Numbered from the stretch's first letter, positions 8,422-18,511 are shown. The stretch: 34,100 nt of DNA from Alphaproteobacteria bacterium (GCA_018823905.1 JAHJHL010000156.1:1-34100); one strand, 5' to 3'. Program-made: numbers and translations. Notes: generated by a model from the sequence alone, not told the origin.

Positions 8422-11400
8422 ATGAATCTTGCGGTTTTGCGCTTGGCGATGGCGCGGTGGATGGCGATTGCGGTGCTGATCGTGTTTGGCGCGATGGTGC
8501 CGCAGGCTGCCAGTGCGCAGCATACGTCGGCGGAATGCCCGCCGCAGAGCGCCACGGTGACTAGTGGCGGCACCGTGACGATCAACATCTCCGATTGCGA
8601 ATTCCCTGGAAACGGGGGGCTCGGCGATATCGACGGCGGGTCTTCCGTCCCCGCGGACTTTGAGGATCATGGCACCGCAACGACAAGGCGTACGGGCGGT
8701 CAATGGTTTCTGGACTATAGTCACAACGGCACCACCGGCATCGGCTCGACCGACGTCTTTGAACTTTCCGACGGCTCTCTGGCCGGTTCCGGTGATATTC
8801 AGTTTACGATCACGATCAATGCGTCGGCCTCACCGATCACGGTTACTCCGGGTTCCTTGCCGACTTTGACCGCGGGCGCTGCGTTTTCGCAGGCTTTGAC
8901 TGCAAGCGGGGGGCTTGCTCCCTATAGCTACGCGCTGCAATCGGGTGTCTTGCCGCCCGGTCTATCGCTCACAAACGGTGGTATATTGTCGGGGACGCCA
9001 ACGCAGCGCGGCGCCTATTCGTTCAGCGTGCGCGCCACGGACAGTACGTCGCCGACGGCGCAATTCGTTGACAAGGGCTACACCGGGACGGTGCAGAACC
9101 CCAGCCTGTCGCTGGCAACGCCGACGGTCACATTGGTATCGGGGGCGCCCGCATCGGCGCAACTGGCTACCAACGGTGGCGTGTCGCCGTACATCTATGC
9201 AACCGAGCCTCCGGGTACGCCGATGCCATTCGGGCTGAGTTTGTCGTCGAGCGGACTGATTACCGGAACGCCCACCGGCACCGGCACAGCGACCATTCAG
9301 TTGCGGGTAACCGACGCGAGTACGGGGCCGGGTCAATATTACGAACTCGAGACCTTGACCATCAACGTGATTGCGGCGCCGACCGTCTCGATCGCGGTAT
9401 CGCCGGCATCGGTATCCGAAGATGGCGCGACCAATCTGATCTATACGGTCACGCGCAGCGCCGCCAGCGCCAGCCCGCTAACCGTCAACCTGACGACGTC
9501 GGGAACCGCGACGTCGGGAACCGACTATAGCGGCGGCGTGGCGTCGGTCACGATCGCGGCCAATGCCACCACCGCGACCGTCATCATCGACCCGACCGTT
9601 GATGGCACGGTCGAAGCGAACGAAACCGTCATCCTGACCGTCGCGGCAGGGGCTGGTTATGTGGTCGGAGCGCCGGCTTCAGCGACGGGTACGATCCTGA
9701 ACGACGATGTGCCGACCGCGTCGATTACCGTTTCGCCCGCAAGCGTTGTGGAGAATGACGGGCCGGACCTGGTGTACACAGTCGCGCTGAACACCGCGGC
9801 CGTGTCGCCGCTGACGATAAATTACACGATCGGCGGGGACGCGATTAACGGCAACGACTATGCGCCGATCGGAACTTCTGTGGTCATCGCCGCGGGTGCG
9901 ACCAGTCAGACGATCATCGTCAATCCCAACAACAACGGCCTAATCGAACCCCATGAGACGGTCATCATCACCTTAGCGTCGGGCGCTGGTTATACGGTCG
10001 GTGCGCCGAACAGCGCGACCGGGACGATCCTCAACGACGATTTCCCCAGCGTTGCGGTCGACAGCGTAACGATTGCGGAGGGGAACAGCGGCACGACCAA
10101 CGCGGTCTTTACCGTCGGTCTGTCGGCACCCGCCGCTGCCGGGGGTGTGACCTTCGACATCGCAACGTTCAACGGTACCGCCACAGCGGGCCAGGATTAT
10201 GTCGCGAACAGCCAGACGGGCGTCGTGATCCCTGCGGGCGCGACCTCGGCGACCTTTACCGTCGTCGTCAACGGCGACCTGCTGAACGAGGCGAATGAGA
10301 CTTTCACTGTTCGCATTGCCAATGTGGTCGGTGCGTTCGTCAACGGACAGCAGGGCACTGGCACGATCACCAACGACGATCCGCAGCCCACGCTGTCGAT
10401 CAGCAGCCCGTCGATCGTCGAGGGTAATATCGGCACGCGGACGCTGAACTTCGTGATGACGCTCGATGCGCCGAGCGACCTTGGCGTCAGCGTCAATGTG
10501 GCGACCGCCAACGGGTCCGCCACCGCGGGGAGCGACTATGTCGCGGCGAGCGGAGGATTCTCCTTCGCTCCCGGCGAAACCAGCAAGACTTTTCCGGTCA
10601 CCGTCAACAGCGACACCGCCCCGGAAGGTGACGAAAGCTTCACCGTTACCATGTCGGGCGTGACCAACGCGACTATCGGCGCCAATTCCGGCACCGGTAC
10701 GATCACCAACGACGACGTGCCGCTCGACATCCAGCCGGTCAATCTGCCCAGCGGCACCGTCGGTATCGTATATAGCGCGATCCTGACCACCAGTGGCGGG
10801 GTCTCGCCCTACAGCTATGCAGTGACCGCGGGCACCATTCCCGCCGGGTTGAGCTTTAATCCGAACGGCACCCTTTCCGGCACTCCGGTCGCCGCGGGCA
10901 ATTTCAACTTCACCATCGCCGCCACCGACAGCAGCGGCGCGCCCGGACCTTACACGGCCAGCCGCGCCTATACGGTGTCGGTCGCGCCGCCGACGATCGA
11001 GCTCGACCCGGTGACGCTGCCCAACGCGACCTTTGGCGTCGCGTACAGCCAGACGATTACCGCCGACGGATCGATCGCGCCGTACAGCTTTGCGGTGACA
11101 TCCGGCGCGCTGCCGCCCGGACTGACGCTCGCGTCCGACGGCACGCTGTCGGGAACGCCCAGCCTGAGCGGCACCTGGGGCTTCACGATCTCTGCGACTG
11201 ATGCGACCGCGGCGCCTGGACCCTATGCCGGTGCGCGCGCCTATTCGATCACCGTTGCGCGCGTCCCGCTCGTCCTGCCGCCGACGACGCTGCCCGACGG
11301 GGCGACTGATGTTGCTTACTCGGCGCAGATCGGGTCGGCCACCGGCGGCGTTGCCCCCTATAGCTATGTACTGGCCTCGGGCCAGCTGCCCCATGGCCTG

Positions 11401-14400
11401 ACCATGTCGTCGACCGGAGCGATTACCGGAACCCCGACGGTGGCCGCCTTGTTCAGTTTCGTCGTGACCGCGGCCGACAGCGACCCCGGCGTCGGGCCGC
11501 AGGTTGTCCAGCAAAGCTATTCGATCAACATCGTCAACACGCCGCCCGTCGTCGGCGCGGTAACTGCGAACGTGCCCTATGGCGCTGGGCTGACTCCGAT
11601 TCCGCTCAGCATCACCGGCACCGCCAACTCGGTCGCGGTGGTCACGCCGCCGACCAACGGCCGCGCCATCGTCGACCGAATGACGATCAGCTACATCCCC
11701 GATACCGGTTTCTCCGGGTCTGACAGCTTCACTTATCTCGCGAGCAACAATGGCGCCGATTCAGCCCCCGCCACGGTGACGATCAGCGTCGCCAACCCGG
11801 CGATCACGGTCACCGCGGGCGGTCCGCTGACTGCGACGGTCGGCACGCGGTACAATGAAATCTTCACCTTCAATGGCGGTACGCAGCCCTTCACCAATTA
11901 TCAGGTCACCGGCCTGCCCGCCGGGATGCAGGCAGGGAGCAGCGGCGTTAACACTATCGAGATCATCGGCACACCGACCAGCGCGGGTAGCTTCGCGCTG
12001 ACCGTATCGGCCACCGATGCGTCGACCGGTGACGGGCCGTTTGGCGCGAGCCAGACCTTCACGCTGGTCGTCGCGGGGCCGACGTTGTCCCTGACGCCGG
12101 GGGCTGGCTCCTTGACCGCCGCCTATAACGCGCCGTTCACGCAGGCCTTTGCTGCAAGCGGCGGGGTTGGACCGTTCACCTATGGTCTTAGCGGGGCATT
12201 GCCCATGGGGCTGTCGTTCACCGGCAACCAGATCAGCGGCACGGCGACCGCACCGGGCAGCTATCCCGTCACCGTCACCGCGACCGACACCGGTTCGACC
12301 GGTGCGGGTGCGCCGTTCACGATCGCTCAAAATTATACGATCGAGGTGCCGACGCCGACGATCACGATTGCACCCGAAACCCTGCCGAACGGAACCGTCG
12401 GGACGAGCTACAGCCAGACGGCAACGGCGTCAGGCGGGGTTGCGGCCTATGGTTATGCGGTGACCGCGGGCGCGTTGCCGCCTGGACTCCTATTGTCGGG
12501 GGGCGGGACCATCGCGGGTACGCCGACTGCGGGCGGCACCTATAATTTCACCCTGACCGCGACCGACGCCAACGCCCAGACCGGCAGCCGCGCCTATACG
12601 CTGACGATCGGCGCGGCGGTGGTGACGCTGCCCCCGACGACGCTCGCGGGCGGTCAGGTCGGCTTTGCCTATAATGCGTCGCTGAACCCCGCGAGCGGTG
12701 GTACCGCGCCGTACAGTTATGCAGTTACGACGGGCGCGCTGCCCGCGGGGCTGACGTTGTCAGCGGGCGGGTTGTTGTCGGGTACGCCGACCGCGTTCGG
12801 TACCTTCAACTTTGGCGTGACCGCGACCGACAGCAGCACCGGCGACGGCCCTTATACGGCGACGCAAAATTATTCGGTGCAAATCGAACAACCCGCGCCG
12901 GTTGCCAACCCGGTGTCGGCGACGGTCGTCTATGGCAGCACCGCAAATCCGATCGCGCTCAACGTCACCGGTGGCGTGGCGGCGAGCGTTGCCATTGCGA
13001 CGCCCCCGGCGAACGGCACAGCGGTCGCGAGCGGCACCAGCATCACCTACACCCCGAACGCGGGCTTCGCGGGAAGCGACAGCTTTACCTATACCGCGAC
13101 CAATGCCGGTGGGACGTCGGCGCCCGCAACGGTGACCATTGCCGTTGCCAATCCGGCGATCACCATCGCAGCGGGCGGGCCGCTCACCGCGACGGCGGGG
13201 ACCGCGTACAGCCAGACCTTCACCTTCAGCGGCGGCGCGCAGCCGTTCGCGGGCTATCAAGTGACCAACCTGCCAACCGGGCTGGCGATCAGCGGCACCA
13301 GCGCGAACAGCGTGACCGTGTCGGGTACCCCGACAAGCGCGGGCAGCTTTGCGCTTGCGGTATCGGCCACCGATGCCTCGACCGGCAGCGGACCGTTCAA
13401 CACGAGCGAGACCTTCACGCTGGTCGTCAGCGCACCGACGCTGGCGCTGACCCCCGCGACGGGTAACTTTACCGCCAATTATGCGGCCGCGTATAGCCAG
13501 GCGATCACCGCGACTGGCGGCGTCGGCCCCTATACATATAGCCTGACCGGCAATCTGCCGGCGGGCGTGACCCTCGATCCGTCGACCGGACTGCTTTCCG
13601 GGTCGCCGACGGAATCGGGGAATTTCAGCTTTGCGGTCACTGCCACCGACACCGGATCGACCGGGGCAGGGGCGCCGTTCACGGTGCAGGGCAGTTACAG
13701 CCTGACCGTCGTCGCTCCGCTGGTCACGGTGACCCCCACGAGCTTGCCCGTCGCCACCGCGGGAGCGGCTTATTCGGCAACGCTGACGGCCGCAGGCGGG
13801 GTCGGGCCATATGGCTTTGCCTTGAGCAGCGGCGCGTTGCCCACGGGACTCGTGCTTTCCCCGGGCGGCATCGTATCGGGGACACCGACCGCAGCGGGCG
13901 CCTTTGCCTTCACCGTCAATGTGACCGACGCCAATGGCCAGATTGGCACCGCGAGCCTGACGTTGAATGTGGGCAATTCGACGATCACCGTCACCCCGGC
14001 GACGCTGCCGGGCGGAACGCAGGGCGTGGCATATAGTCAACAGCTCACCGCGGCGGGGGGCATCGCACCATACAGCTTCGCGGTCAGTTCGGGCGCGCTG
14101 CCTGCGGGCCTGACGATCAACGCGACCACCGGGGTGATTGCCGGAACACCAACCGGATCCGGCGACGCGACCTTTGCGATCACCGTCACAGACAGCACCG
14201 GCGGCACTCCGTCGACCGCGACGGTCACTTACACCTTGCGGATCGTTGCGCGGCCCAACCCCGCGAACGATCCCGAAGTGCGCGGGCTGGTCCAGGCGCA
14301 GGTCAATTCGGCGCGCCGCTTTGTCGATATCCAGGTCGGCAATTTCAATCGCCGGCTCGAGGGACTGCGCCGCGGCGGTGGTAGCGGCGGGTTCAGCAAC

Positions 14401-15495
14401 TCGCTCCGGATCAACGCATCGGATCATTGCATCGATACGATCACCGCATGGACCAACCCGATCTGCGCCAATGTCGGCGGCAATGCGGCTGGCGGCGCGA
14501 ACCGGCAGCCGGGCGGCTTTGGGACCAATCCGCACGGTGGCCCGCTCACCGGCGGCGCGATGGGCGGCGGCCTTCTCGGCGGCGGTGCGATCGGATCGGC
14601 GGAGGCTGGTGACGGCACGACCTCGGCGGCCAACGCCGACGGATCTGGTGGCAGCACCGCGTCGCCGCTCTCGATCTGGGCCGGTGGTACGATCCGCTGG
14701 GGTGACCGCGATGAAAAGACCGGGCGCCCGTCCGAACGCTTTGAATCGGAGGGCGTGACCTTTGGTGCCGATTACCGGTTCAACCCGTCCTTTGCCGCGG
14801 GCGTCGGCGTCGGCTTAGGCCGCGAAACCACCGATGTCGGGCGCAACGGATCGCAGAGCGAAGGCGAGGCAAAAACGCTGGCGATCTATGGCAGCCACCT
14901 GCTCGGCGGCGGTTTCTATGTCGACTGGCTGGCGGGCTATCAGTGGCTCGATTTCGATCTGCGCCGCTACGTCACGCTGTCGGGCGCAATGGTCAATTCG
15001 TCGCGTAGCGGCCGCCAATGGTTCGGCTCGGTTTCGGCGGGCGCCGACATTGAAAGCGGCGACTGGCGCTTCACTCCTTATGCGCGGATCGATGCGCAGC
15101 GCGGCACGCTGAACGGCTATACCGAAAACAGCGGCTCGGTGTTCGACCTGACCTATCTCGATCAGGATGTGGCGTTCACATCGATCGGGGCAGGGGCCAA
15201 AATCGACTATCGGATTGCGGTCGAAAACGGCTTTTTCTTACCGCGGCTGCGGCTGGAATATCAGCGCGACATCGAACGCGACAGCGAGGCACTCGTCGCC
15301 TATTTCGACCAGATATCGGGACCATTCAACGGCGTGCCGCTCACCGGCTATGCGCGCAGCCGGTTCTTGATGGGCTTTGGTGTCGAGATAATGATCGGCG
15401 ATCGAACCGCGGTTGATGTCGAATATTCGCGTCGCGACAACAGCGGAGCGGGGGTCGATCAGGGCGTGTTGATTAACGTCAAACAGGCTTTCTGA
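8422..15495 (+). CDS. Giant autotransporter adhesin with Ig-like/Calx-beta repeats
   Basis: 2357 residues from ATG at 8422 (ACGGA 5 nt upstream); the in-frame ATG at 8386 would put 12 residues before the signal peptide. Order: signal peptide with cut after ...QAASA (residue 32); short unique domain; two putative-Ig (He_PIG) repeats from about 137; four Calx-beta repeats (about 320-767), most ending in (T/L)NDD; three He_PIG repeats (768-1038); two blocks of one cadherin/Ig-like repeat (SGSDSFTY, AGSDSFTY) plus four He_PIG repeats (1039-1488, 1489-1941); a Gly-rich linker with two cysteines (DHCIDTI, PICANVGG); and an autotransporter beta-barrel from about 2084 to a terminal Phe. Each He_PIG repeat carries versions of GGVxPYSYAV, LPxGL and LSGTPT. 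Type V secretion to the cell surface and a role in adhesion or aggregation are inferred from architecture. No protease or enzyme motif was seen. The kinase/regulator genes just downstream may control it. Confidence 0.9.
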   Translation: MNLAVLRLAMARWMAIAVLIVFGAMVPQAASAQHTSAECPPQSATVTSGGTVTINISDCEFPGNGGLGDIDGGSSVPADFEDHGTATTRRTGGQWFLDYSHNGTTGIGSTDVFELSDGSLAGSGDIQFTITINASASPITVTPGSLPTLTAGAAFSQALTASGGLAPYSYALQSGVLPPGLSLTNGGILSGTPTQRGAYSFSVRATDSTSPTAQFVDKGYTGTVQNPSLSLATPTVTLVSGAPASAQLATNGGVSPYIYATEPPGTPMPFGLSLSSSGLITGTPTGTGTATIQLRVTDASTGPGQYYELETLTINVIAAPTVSIAVSPASVSEDGATNLIYTVTRSAASASPLTVNLTTSGTATSGTDYSGGVASVTIAANATTATVIIDPTVDGTVEANETVILTVAAGAGYVVGAPASATGTILNDDVPTASITVSPASVVENDGPDLVYTVALNTAAVSPLTINYTIGGDAINGNDYAPIGTSVVIAAGATSQTIIVNPNNNGLIEPHETVIITLASGAGYTVGAPNSATGTILNDDFPSVAVDSVTIAEGNSGTTNAVFTVGLSAPAAAGGVTFDIATFNGTATAGQDYVANSQTGVVIPAGATSATFTVVVNGDLLNEANETFTVRIANVVGAFVNGQQGTGTITNDDPQPTLSISSPSIVEGNIGTRTLNFVMTLDAPSDLGVSVNVATANGSATAGSDYVAASGGFSFAPGETSKTFPVTVNSDTAPEGDESFTVTMSGVTNATIGANSGTGTITNDDVPLDIQPVNLPSGTVGIVYSAILTTSGGVSPYSYAVTAGTIPAGLSFNPNGTLSGTPVAAGNFNFTIAATDSSGAPGPYTASRAYTVSVAPPTIELDPVTLPNATFGVAYSQTITADGSIAPYSFAVTSGALPPGLTLASDGTLSGTPSLSGTWGFTISATDATAAPGPYAGARAYSITVARVPLVLPPTTLPDGATDVAYSAQIGSATGGVAPYSYVLASGQLPHGLTMSSTGAITGTPTVAALFSFVVTAADSDPGVGPQVVQQSYSINIVNTPPVVGAVTANVPYGAGLTPIPLSITGTANSVAVVTPPTNGRAIVDRMTISYIPDTGFSGSDSFTYLASNNGADSAPATVTISVANPAITVTAGGPLTATVGTRYNEIFTFNGGTQPFTNYQVTGLPAGMQAGSSGVNTIEIIGTPTSAGSFALTVSATDASTGDGPFGASQTFTLVVAGPTLSLTPGAGSLTAAYNAPFTQAFAASGGVGPFTYGLSGALPMGLSFTGNQISGTATAPGSYPVTVTATDTGSTGAGAPFTIAQNYTIEVPTPTITIAPETLPNGTVGTSYSQTATASGGVAAYGYAVTAGALPPGLLLSGGGTIAGTPTAGGTYNFTLTATDANAQTGSRAYTLTIGAAVVTLPPTTLAGGQVGFAYNASLNPASGGTAPYSYAVTTGALPAGLTLSAGGLLSGTPTAFGTFNFGVTATDSSTGDGPYTATQNYSVQIEQPAPVANPVSATVVYGSTANPIALNVTGGVAASVAIATPPANGTAVASGTSITYTPNAGFAGSDSFTYTATNAGGTSAPATVTIAVANPAITIAAGGPLTATAGTAYSQTFTFSGGAQPFAGYQVTNLPTGLAISGTSANSVTVSGTPTSAGSFALAVSATDASTGSGPFNTSETFTLVVSAPTLALTPATGNFTANYAAAYSQAITATGGVGPYTYSLTGNLPAGVTLDPSTGLLSGSPTESGNFSFAVTATDTGSTGAGAPFTVQGSYSLTVVAPLVTVTPTSLPVATAGAAYSATLTAAGGVGPYGFALSSGALPTGLVLSPGGIVSGTPTAAGAFAFTVNVTDANGQIGTASLTLNVGNSTITVTPATLPGGTQGVAYSQQLTAAGGIAPYSFAVSSGALPAGLTINATTGVIAGTPTGSGDATFAITVTDSTGGTPSTATVTYTLRIVARPNPANDPEVRGLVQAQVNSARRFVDIQVGNFNRRLEGLRRGGGSGGFSNSLRINASDHCIDTITAWTNPICANVGGNAAGGANRQPGGFGTNPHGGPLTGGAMGGGLLGGGAIGSAEAGDGTTSAANADGSGGSTASPLSIWAGGTIRWGDRDEKTGRPSERFESEGVTFGADYRFNPSFAAGVGVGLGRETTDVGRNGSQSEGEAKTLAIYGSHLLGGGFYVDWLAGYQWLDFDLRRYVTLSGAMVNSSRSGRQWFGSVSAGADIESGDWRFTPYARIDAQRGTLNGYTENSGSVFDLTYLDQDVAFTSIGAGAKIDYRIAVENGFFLPRLRLEYQRDIERDSEALVAYFDQISGPFNGVPLTGYARSRFLMGFGVEIMIGDRTAVDVEYSRRDNSGAGVDQGVLINVKQAF
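11536..12885 (+). repeat. Five-domain block, copy A (in the adhesin)
   Basis: Codes for residues 1039-1488: one cadherin/Ig-like domain starting NTPPVVGAV, then four He_PIG domains. It aligns in the same domain order with 12886-14244. Shared protein stretches include ANPAIT, GTPTSAGSFAL, VSATDASTG and TDTGSTGAGAPFT. Confidence 0.8.
12886..14244 (+). repeat. Five-domain block, copy B (in the adhesin)
   Basis: Codes for residues 1489-1941: a cadherin/Ig-like domain starting EQPAPVANPV followed by four He_PIG domains. Copies A and B are clearly homologous but diverged (by eye over half of residues identical in the best stretches), so the duplication is not recent. Confidence 0.8.
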
Positions 15496-15839
15496 GTGGG
15501 TAAGACATCATCGCTCGGTATCGATCAGGGGGCGCCGGAGAAATACGGAATAGAGAAGCGGCGCCGTTCGGGGTTTGGACGACGTCGCTTCCTGTTGTTG
15601 GGACGATGCCAAGGCTGTGGGACATGGCATGGGTCACCGCCGCTGGCTGTTAGTCGCTGCCTTGCGGCGAAAACCCCGCGCGTCTGGCTAGCCCACCGCC
15701 ATCGCGCTGCCTCCGACGCATCACGCGGGAAGATGTCATGGTGCATCGGTGGGCTTGCACCCCTGCGTTTTTGACCGGCAACCTAAGCATGCTGTGACCG
15801 AGCGCTGTTGCGCGCGTGAAACCAAGGATGTGAGCTGCT
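15496..15839. other. 344-bp gap between adhesin and kinase genes
   Basis: No supported gene. A 92-codon frame starts with GTG directly after the adhesin stop, but it is rich in Arg and Gly and matches nothing I know. AAGGA at 15824-15828 serves the kinase start at 15840. I see no clear intrinsic terminator. Confidence 0.5.
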
Positions 15840-17516
15840 ATGTGGAGCGGGATCATCGCTTCCGGACAGGGTGATGGAGCGGGGTTTTTGTTCCGCCGCC
15901 TGAAAAGCGCGCCAGCCGAAGATGCGTCGGAACGGATGCAGGCTTGGATTCGGCTTTTCATCCTGGTGCTGGTTTCAGCCTATGCCCTTGTCGCAAGCGT
16001 CATCGTGTCGCCCGAGCAGCGGGTCCAGCCGTGGGCGATCGAGGTGCTCACATATTTCGCCTGCTATACGCCGCTTGCCATCGGGCTTCTGTACCTCATC
16101 ATCCGCTTTCCCGGACATTATCCGGCGCGCCGGGTTTTCGGGATGGCGAACGATTTTGCCGGCCTTGCGTTCGCGATCATCGCGGGCGGCGCCGCGATGC
16201 TTCCGACTTACGCAATCATCATGTGGGTGACAGTCGGTAACGGCTTGCGATTCGGATCGCGCTATATGATCGCGGCGGCGGTCATGGTGCAGCTCACGCT
16301 GGCGGTGATTGCGGTGCTGACGCCATATTGGCAGGCCAATCCCATCCTTGTTTTCACGCTGTCGCTGACGGCGCTTATCGTACCCGTCTATATCCAGACG
16401 CTGCTTCGCCACATCGAGCAGGCGCGGCGCGATGCCGAGGAGGCCAACACCGCCAAATCTCGTTTCCTCGCGCAGGCCAGTCACGACCTGCGGCAACCGG
16501 TGCACGCAATTGGGCTATTCCTTAACAGCTTGACGCAAACCGGGCTGGCGCCCGAACAGCGCGGTATCGTCGATCGTATTGATCGATCGCTGCAAGGTGT
16601 CGCCGAGCTGTTTCGCTCTCTGCTCGACATCTCGACGCTCGACAGCGGCGCCGTGACCCCGAAGCTGGAACCCGTTGCGATCCGCGATTTGTTTCGCCTG
16701 CTCGAACAGCAGAACCAGGTGAGCGCCGCGTGGGCGGGTGTCGACCTGCGCTTTGTGGCCACCGACCGGATCGTTCTGGCCGACAAGGCGCTACTGCTGA
16801 CAATGCTGCAAAATCTGGTGTCGAACGCGATCAAATACGCCCCGCGTGGGCCGGTCCTGATCGGGTGTCGCGCGCGCGGCGTCTGCGTTTCGATCTGGGT
16901 GATCGATCGCGGCCCGGGTATCGCGGGCGAGCATCTGCCGCGGCTGTTCGACGAATTCTATCAAATCCGTAAATTGGGTAACGCCGATATGCAGGGCGTT
17001 GGCTTGGGACTTTCGATTGTCCGGCGGCTTGGCGACCTGATGGGCCTCGACGCCAAAATTCGCTCCAGGCCGGGCCATGGTACCTCCGTTGCGATTCACG
17101 GGCTGGTCGCCGCGGAGGCGGTGCCGCGGGTGGTTGATCGCGACAGCTATTCTGTGCCGCTGCATGGTTTGCGCGTCCTGCTGATCGAGGACGATATCGA
17201 CGTGCTCGATGCCACCGCACATCTGCTCCGCACGTGGGGCGCTGACGTGGCTGCGTGGTCCGTCGTTCCGCCGCATGCGCAGCCATGCGATTTGATTGTG
17301 ACCGATTTCGATGTCGGTGGCGGAGTGACAGGGGCCGATTGCATCGCGATGCATCGGAACCAGGTGCCCCCACCGATGGCGATTGTGATGACCGGGCACG
17401 ACGAAATGGCGATTGAAGAGATCATCGCCGACGCGAACATTCTTGTGCTCAAAAAACCGGTGCGCCCGGCCGAACTGCGATCGGCCATTGCTGCGTTGCG
17501 GAGTCGGCGGGAGTGA
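15840..17516 (+). CDS. Membrane hybrid sensor histidine kinase with C-terminal receiver
   Basis: 558 residues. About six hydrophobic segments lie between residues 36 and 186 with almost no loops, so it probably senses a membrane or intracellular cue. A short coiled stretch (HIEQARRDAEEANTAKSRFL) leads into the H-box SHDLRQPVHAI (phospho-acceptor His215), the N-box NLVSNAIKYA (325-334), DRGPGI (356-361) and GVGLGLSIV (386-394). A receiver domain (445-553) keeps the acidic pair EDD, Asp489 in VTDFDVGG, Thr518 and Lys539. The start is ATG at 15840 with AAGGA 11 nt upstream. It lies downstream of the adhesin and converges on a response regulator 34 bp away; the pair is the natural candidate for one phosphorelay. 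The built-in receiver may be a phosphate sink or relay step. Confidence 0.9.
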   Translation: MWSGIIASGQGDGAGFLFRRLKSAPAEDASERMQAWIRLFILVLVSAYALVASVIVSPEQRVQPWAIEVLTYFACYTPLAIGLLYLIIRFPGHYPARRVFGMANDFAGLAFAIIAGGAAMLPTYAIIMWVTVGNGLRFGSRYMIAAAVMVQLTLAVIAVLTPYWQANPILVFTLSLTALIVPVYIQTLLRHIEQARRDAEEANTAKSRFLAQASHDLRQPVHAIGLFLNSLTQTGLAPEQRGIVDRIDRSLQGVAELFRSLLDISTLDSGAVTPKLEPVAIRDLFRLLEQQNQVSAAWAGVDLRFVATDRIVLADKALLLTMLQNLVSNAIKYAPRGPVLIGCRARGVCVSIWVIDRGPGIAGEHLPRLFDEFYQIRKLGNADMQGVGLGLSIVRRLGDLMGLDAKIRSRPGHGTSVAIHGLVAAEAVPRVVDRDSYSVPLHGLRVLLIEDDIDVLDATAHLLRTWGADVAAWSVVPPHAQPCDLIVTDFDVGGGVTGADCIAMHRNQVPPPMAIVMTGHDEMAIEEIIADANILVLKKPVRPAELRSAIAALRSRRE

Positions 17517-17550
17517 TGCCGAACGGTTAGGGTCCTGACGCAAGTCGGAG

Positions 17551-18231
17551 CTATGGCAGCCCCATGGCATTGGCTTTTGCTGCGGCTTCCGTCCGGGTAT
17601 GGGCGCCCAAAATTCGCAGTAGGGCCGAAACATGGATCCGGACGGTGAACGGCGATATGTCGAGCTGGCGCCCGATTTCCTTGTTTGTCTTACCCATTGC
17701 CAGCTGCGACAGGACGTCGCGCTGGCGCGGAGTGAGATCCTGGCTCCGTCGTTGGGCGGGTGGCTGGGGGTTTATCGAGGCAGTCGCGGGGACCAGCACC
17801 AGCGTATCGCCGCTGCGTACTGCCTTGATCGCCGCCAGCATCGCGTCGGACGGCATCGCTTTACCGATAAAGCCGTCGGCGCCCTGTCGCATAACGCACT
17901 GAATCGTCTCGGCATCGTCGGTCATCGAGATGATGATCAGCGACGATTTCGGAAACTGGCCGCGAAGTACTCCGATCGTGGTTAGGGGATCCATGCCCGG
18001 GAACATCAGGTCGAGGATAAACAGGGCGGGTAAGGCGCCGCCGTTGGTCAGCGTCATGATTTCGTCGACGCTACCGGCTTCGACAATGTCCGCTTGTGGA
18101 AAAGCGCCACCGACCAGACGGCACATCCCATCGCGGAAAATGGGGTGATCGTCGGCAACCAATATCCGTTCGGCGTGTGGCATCTGCATGGCGCGCTGAA
18201 ACTCCGCTGCCCCTGACGATTGCGGCGGCAT
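17551..18231 (-). CDS. NarL/LuxR-type response regulator
   Basis: 226 residues from the first ATG; internal ATGs at 18189 and 18183 would trim 14 or 16 residues and begin closer to the receiver ([10 protein letters not shown]), so the true start is uncertain. Receiver domain about 22-140: acidic pair DD (27-28), phospho-acceptor Asp74 in FILDLMFPG, Ser/Thr in ISMTDD, Lys124 in FIGKA. A linker with QPPAQ follows, then a LuxR helix-turn-helix 166-225 ([35 protein letters not shown]). It is a DNA-binding transcription regulator, convergent with the hybrid kinase that is its likely partner. The target is unknown; the adhesin is the obvious nearby candidate. Confidence 0.9.
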   Translation of the reverse strand: MPPQSSGAAEFQRAMQMPHAERILVADDHPIFRDGMCRLVGGAFPQADIVEAGSVDEIMTLTNGGALPALFILDLMFPGMDPLTTIGVLRGQFPKSSLIIISMTDDAETIQCVMRQGADGFIGKAMPSDAMLAAIKAVRSGDTLVLVPATASINPQPPAQRRSQDLTPRQRDVLSQLAMGKTNKEIGRQLDISPFTVRIHVSALLRILGAHTRTEAAAKANAMGLP

Positions 18232-18307
18232 CGGTGGCTTGGTCGCGCAACACGGCGAGCGATGCCAGTAACATGACGTACCGGTTCGCCTTTTCTGGCG
18301 AAAAAGG

Positions 18308-18335
18308 AAGGAGCTCGCATCGCTGCGAGCCCCTT
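18308..18335 (-). terminator. Intrinsic terminator, leftward
   Basis: AAGGAGCTCGCA, loop TCGC, TGCGAGCCCCTT: 12-bp stem with one mismatch. On the minus strand it is followed by CCTTTTTC, so it would end leftward transcription coming from the DoxX gene (stop at 18512) before the response-regulator gene. Confidence 0.55.
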
Positions 18336-18511
18336 CACCACCAAGCGACCCATTGGCGGATTTGAAGCTCGGGCGCCGCTGTTGCCATAAAGGGCTACAG
18401 GCGACAGCGTCCGTCGGCGTGACATGAATCGATGGCTCAAATTGCCGTGATCGGTGGTCCGCTGCAATCTTCGCGATGGGCTAGCACGACATATTGTCGC
18501 AGTTGGCCCCG

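Noticed and set aside
9973-11514. 513-codon minus-strand frame inside the adhesin (also 12760-14535, 591 codons)
   Set aside because: Arg/Gly/Asp-rich antisense shadows caused by the GC-rich repeats of the adhesin; no start signal or domain.
8130-15500. Possible CRISPR or tandem DNA repeat array because of recurring short words
   Set aside because: The recurring words are diverged protein-domain repeats in one reading frame with about 270-bp period, without identical repeats and spacers.
15496-15774. 92-codon frame directly after the adhesin stop
   Set aside because: Starts with GTG without a separate ribosome site and has no recognisable sequence; probably chance.
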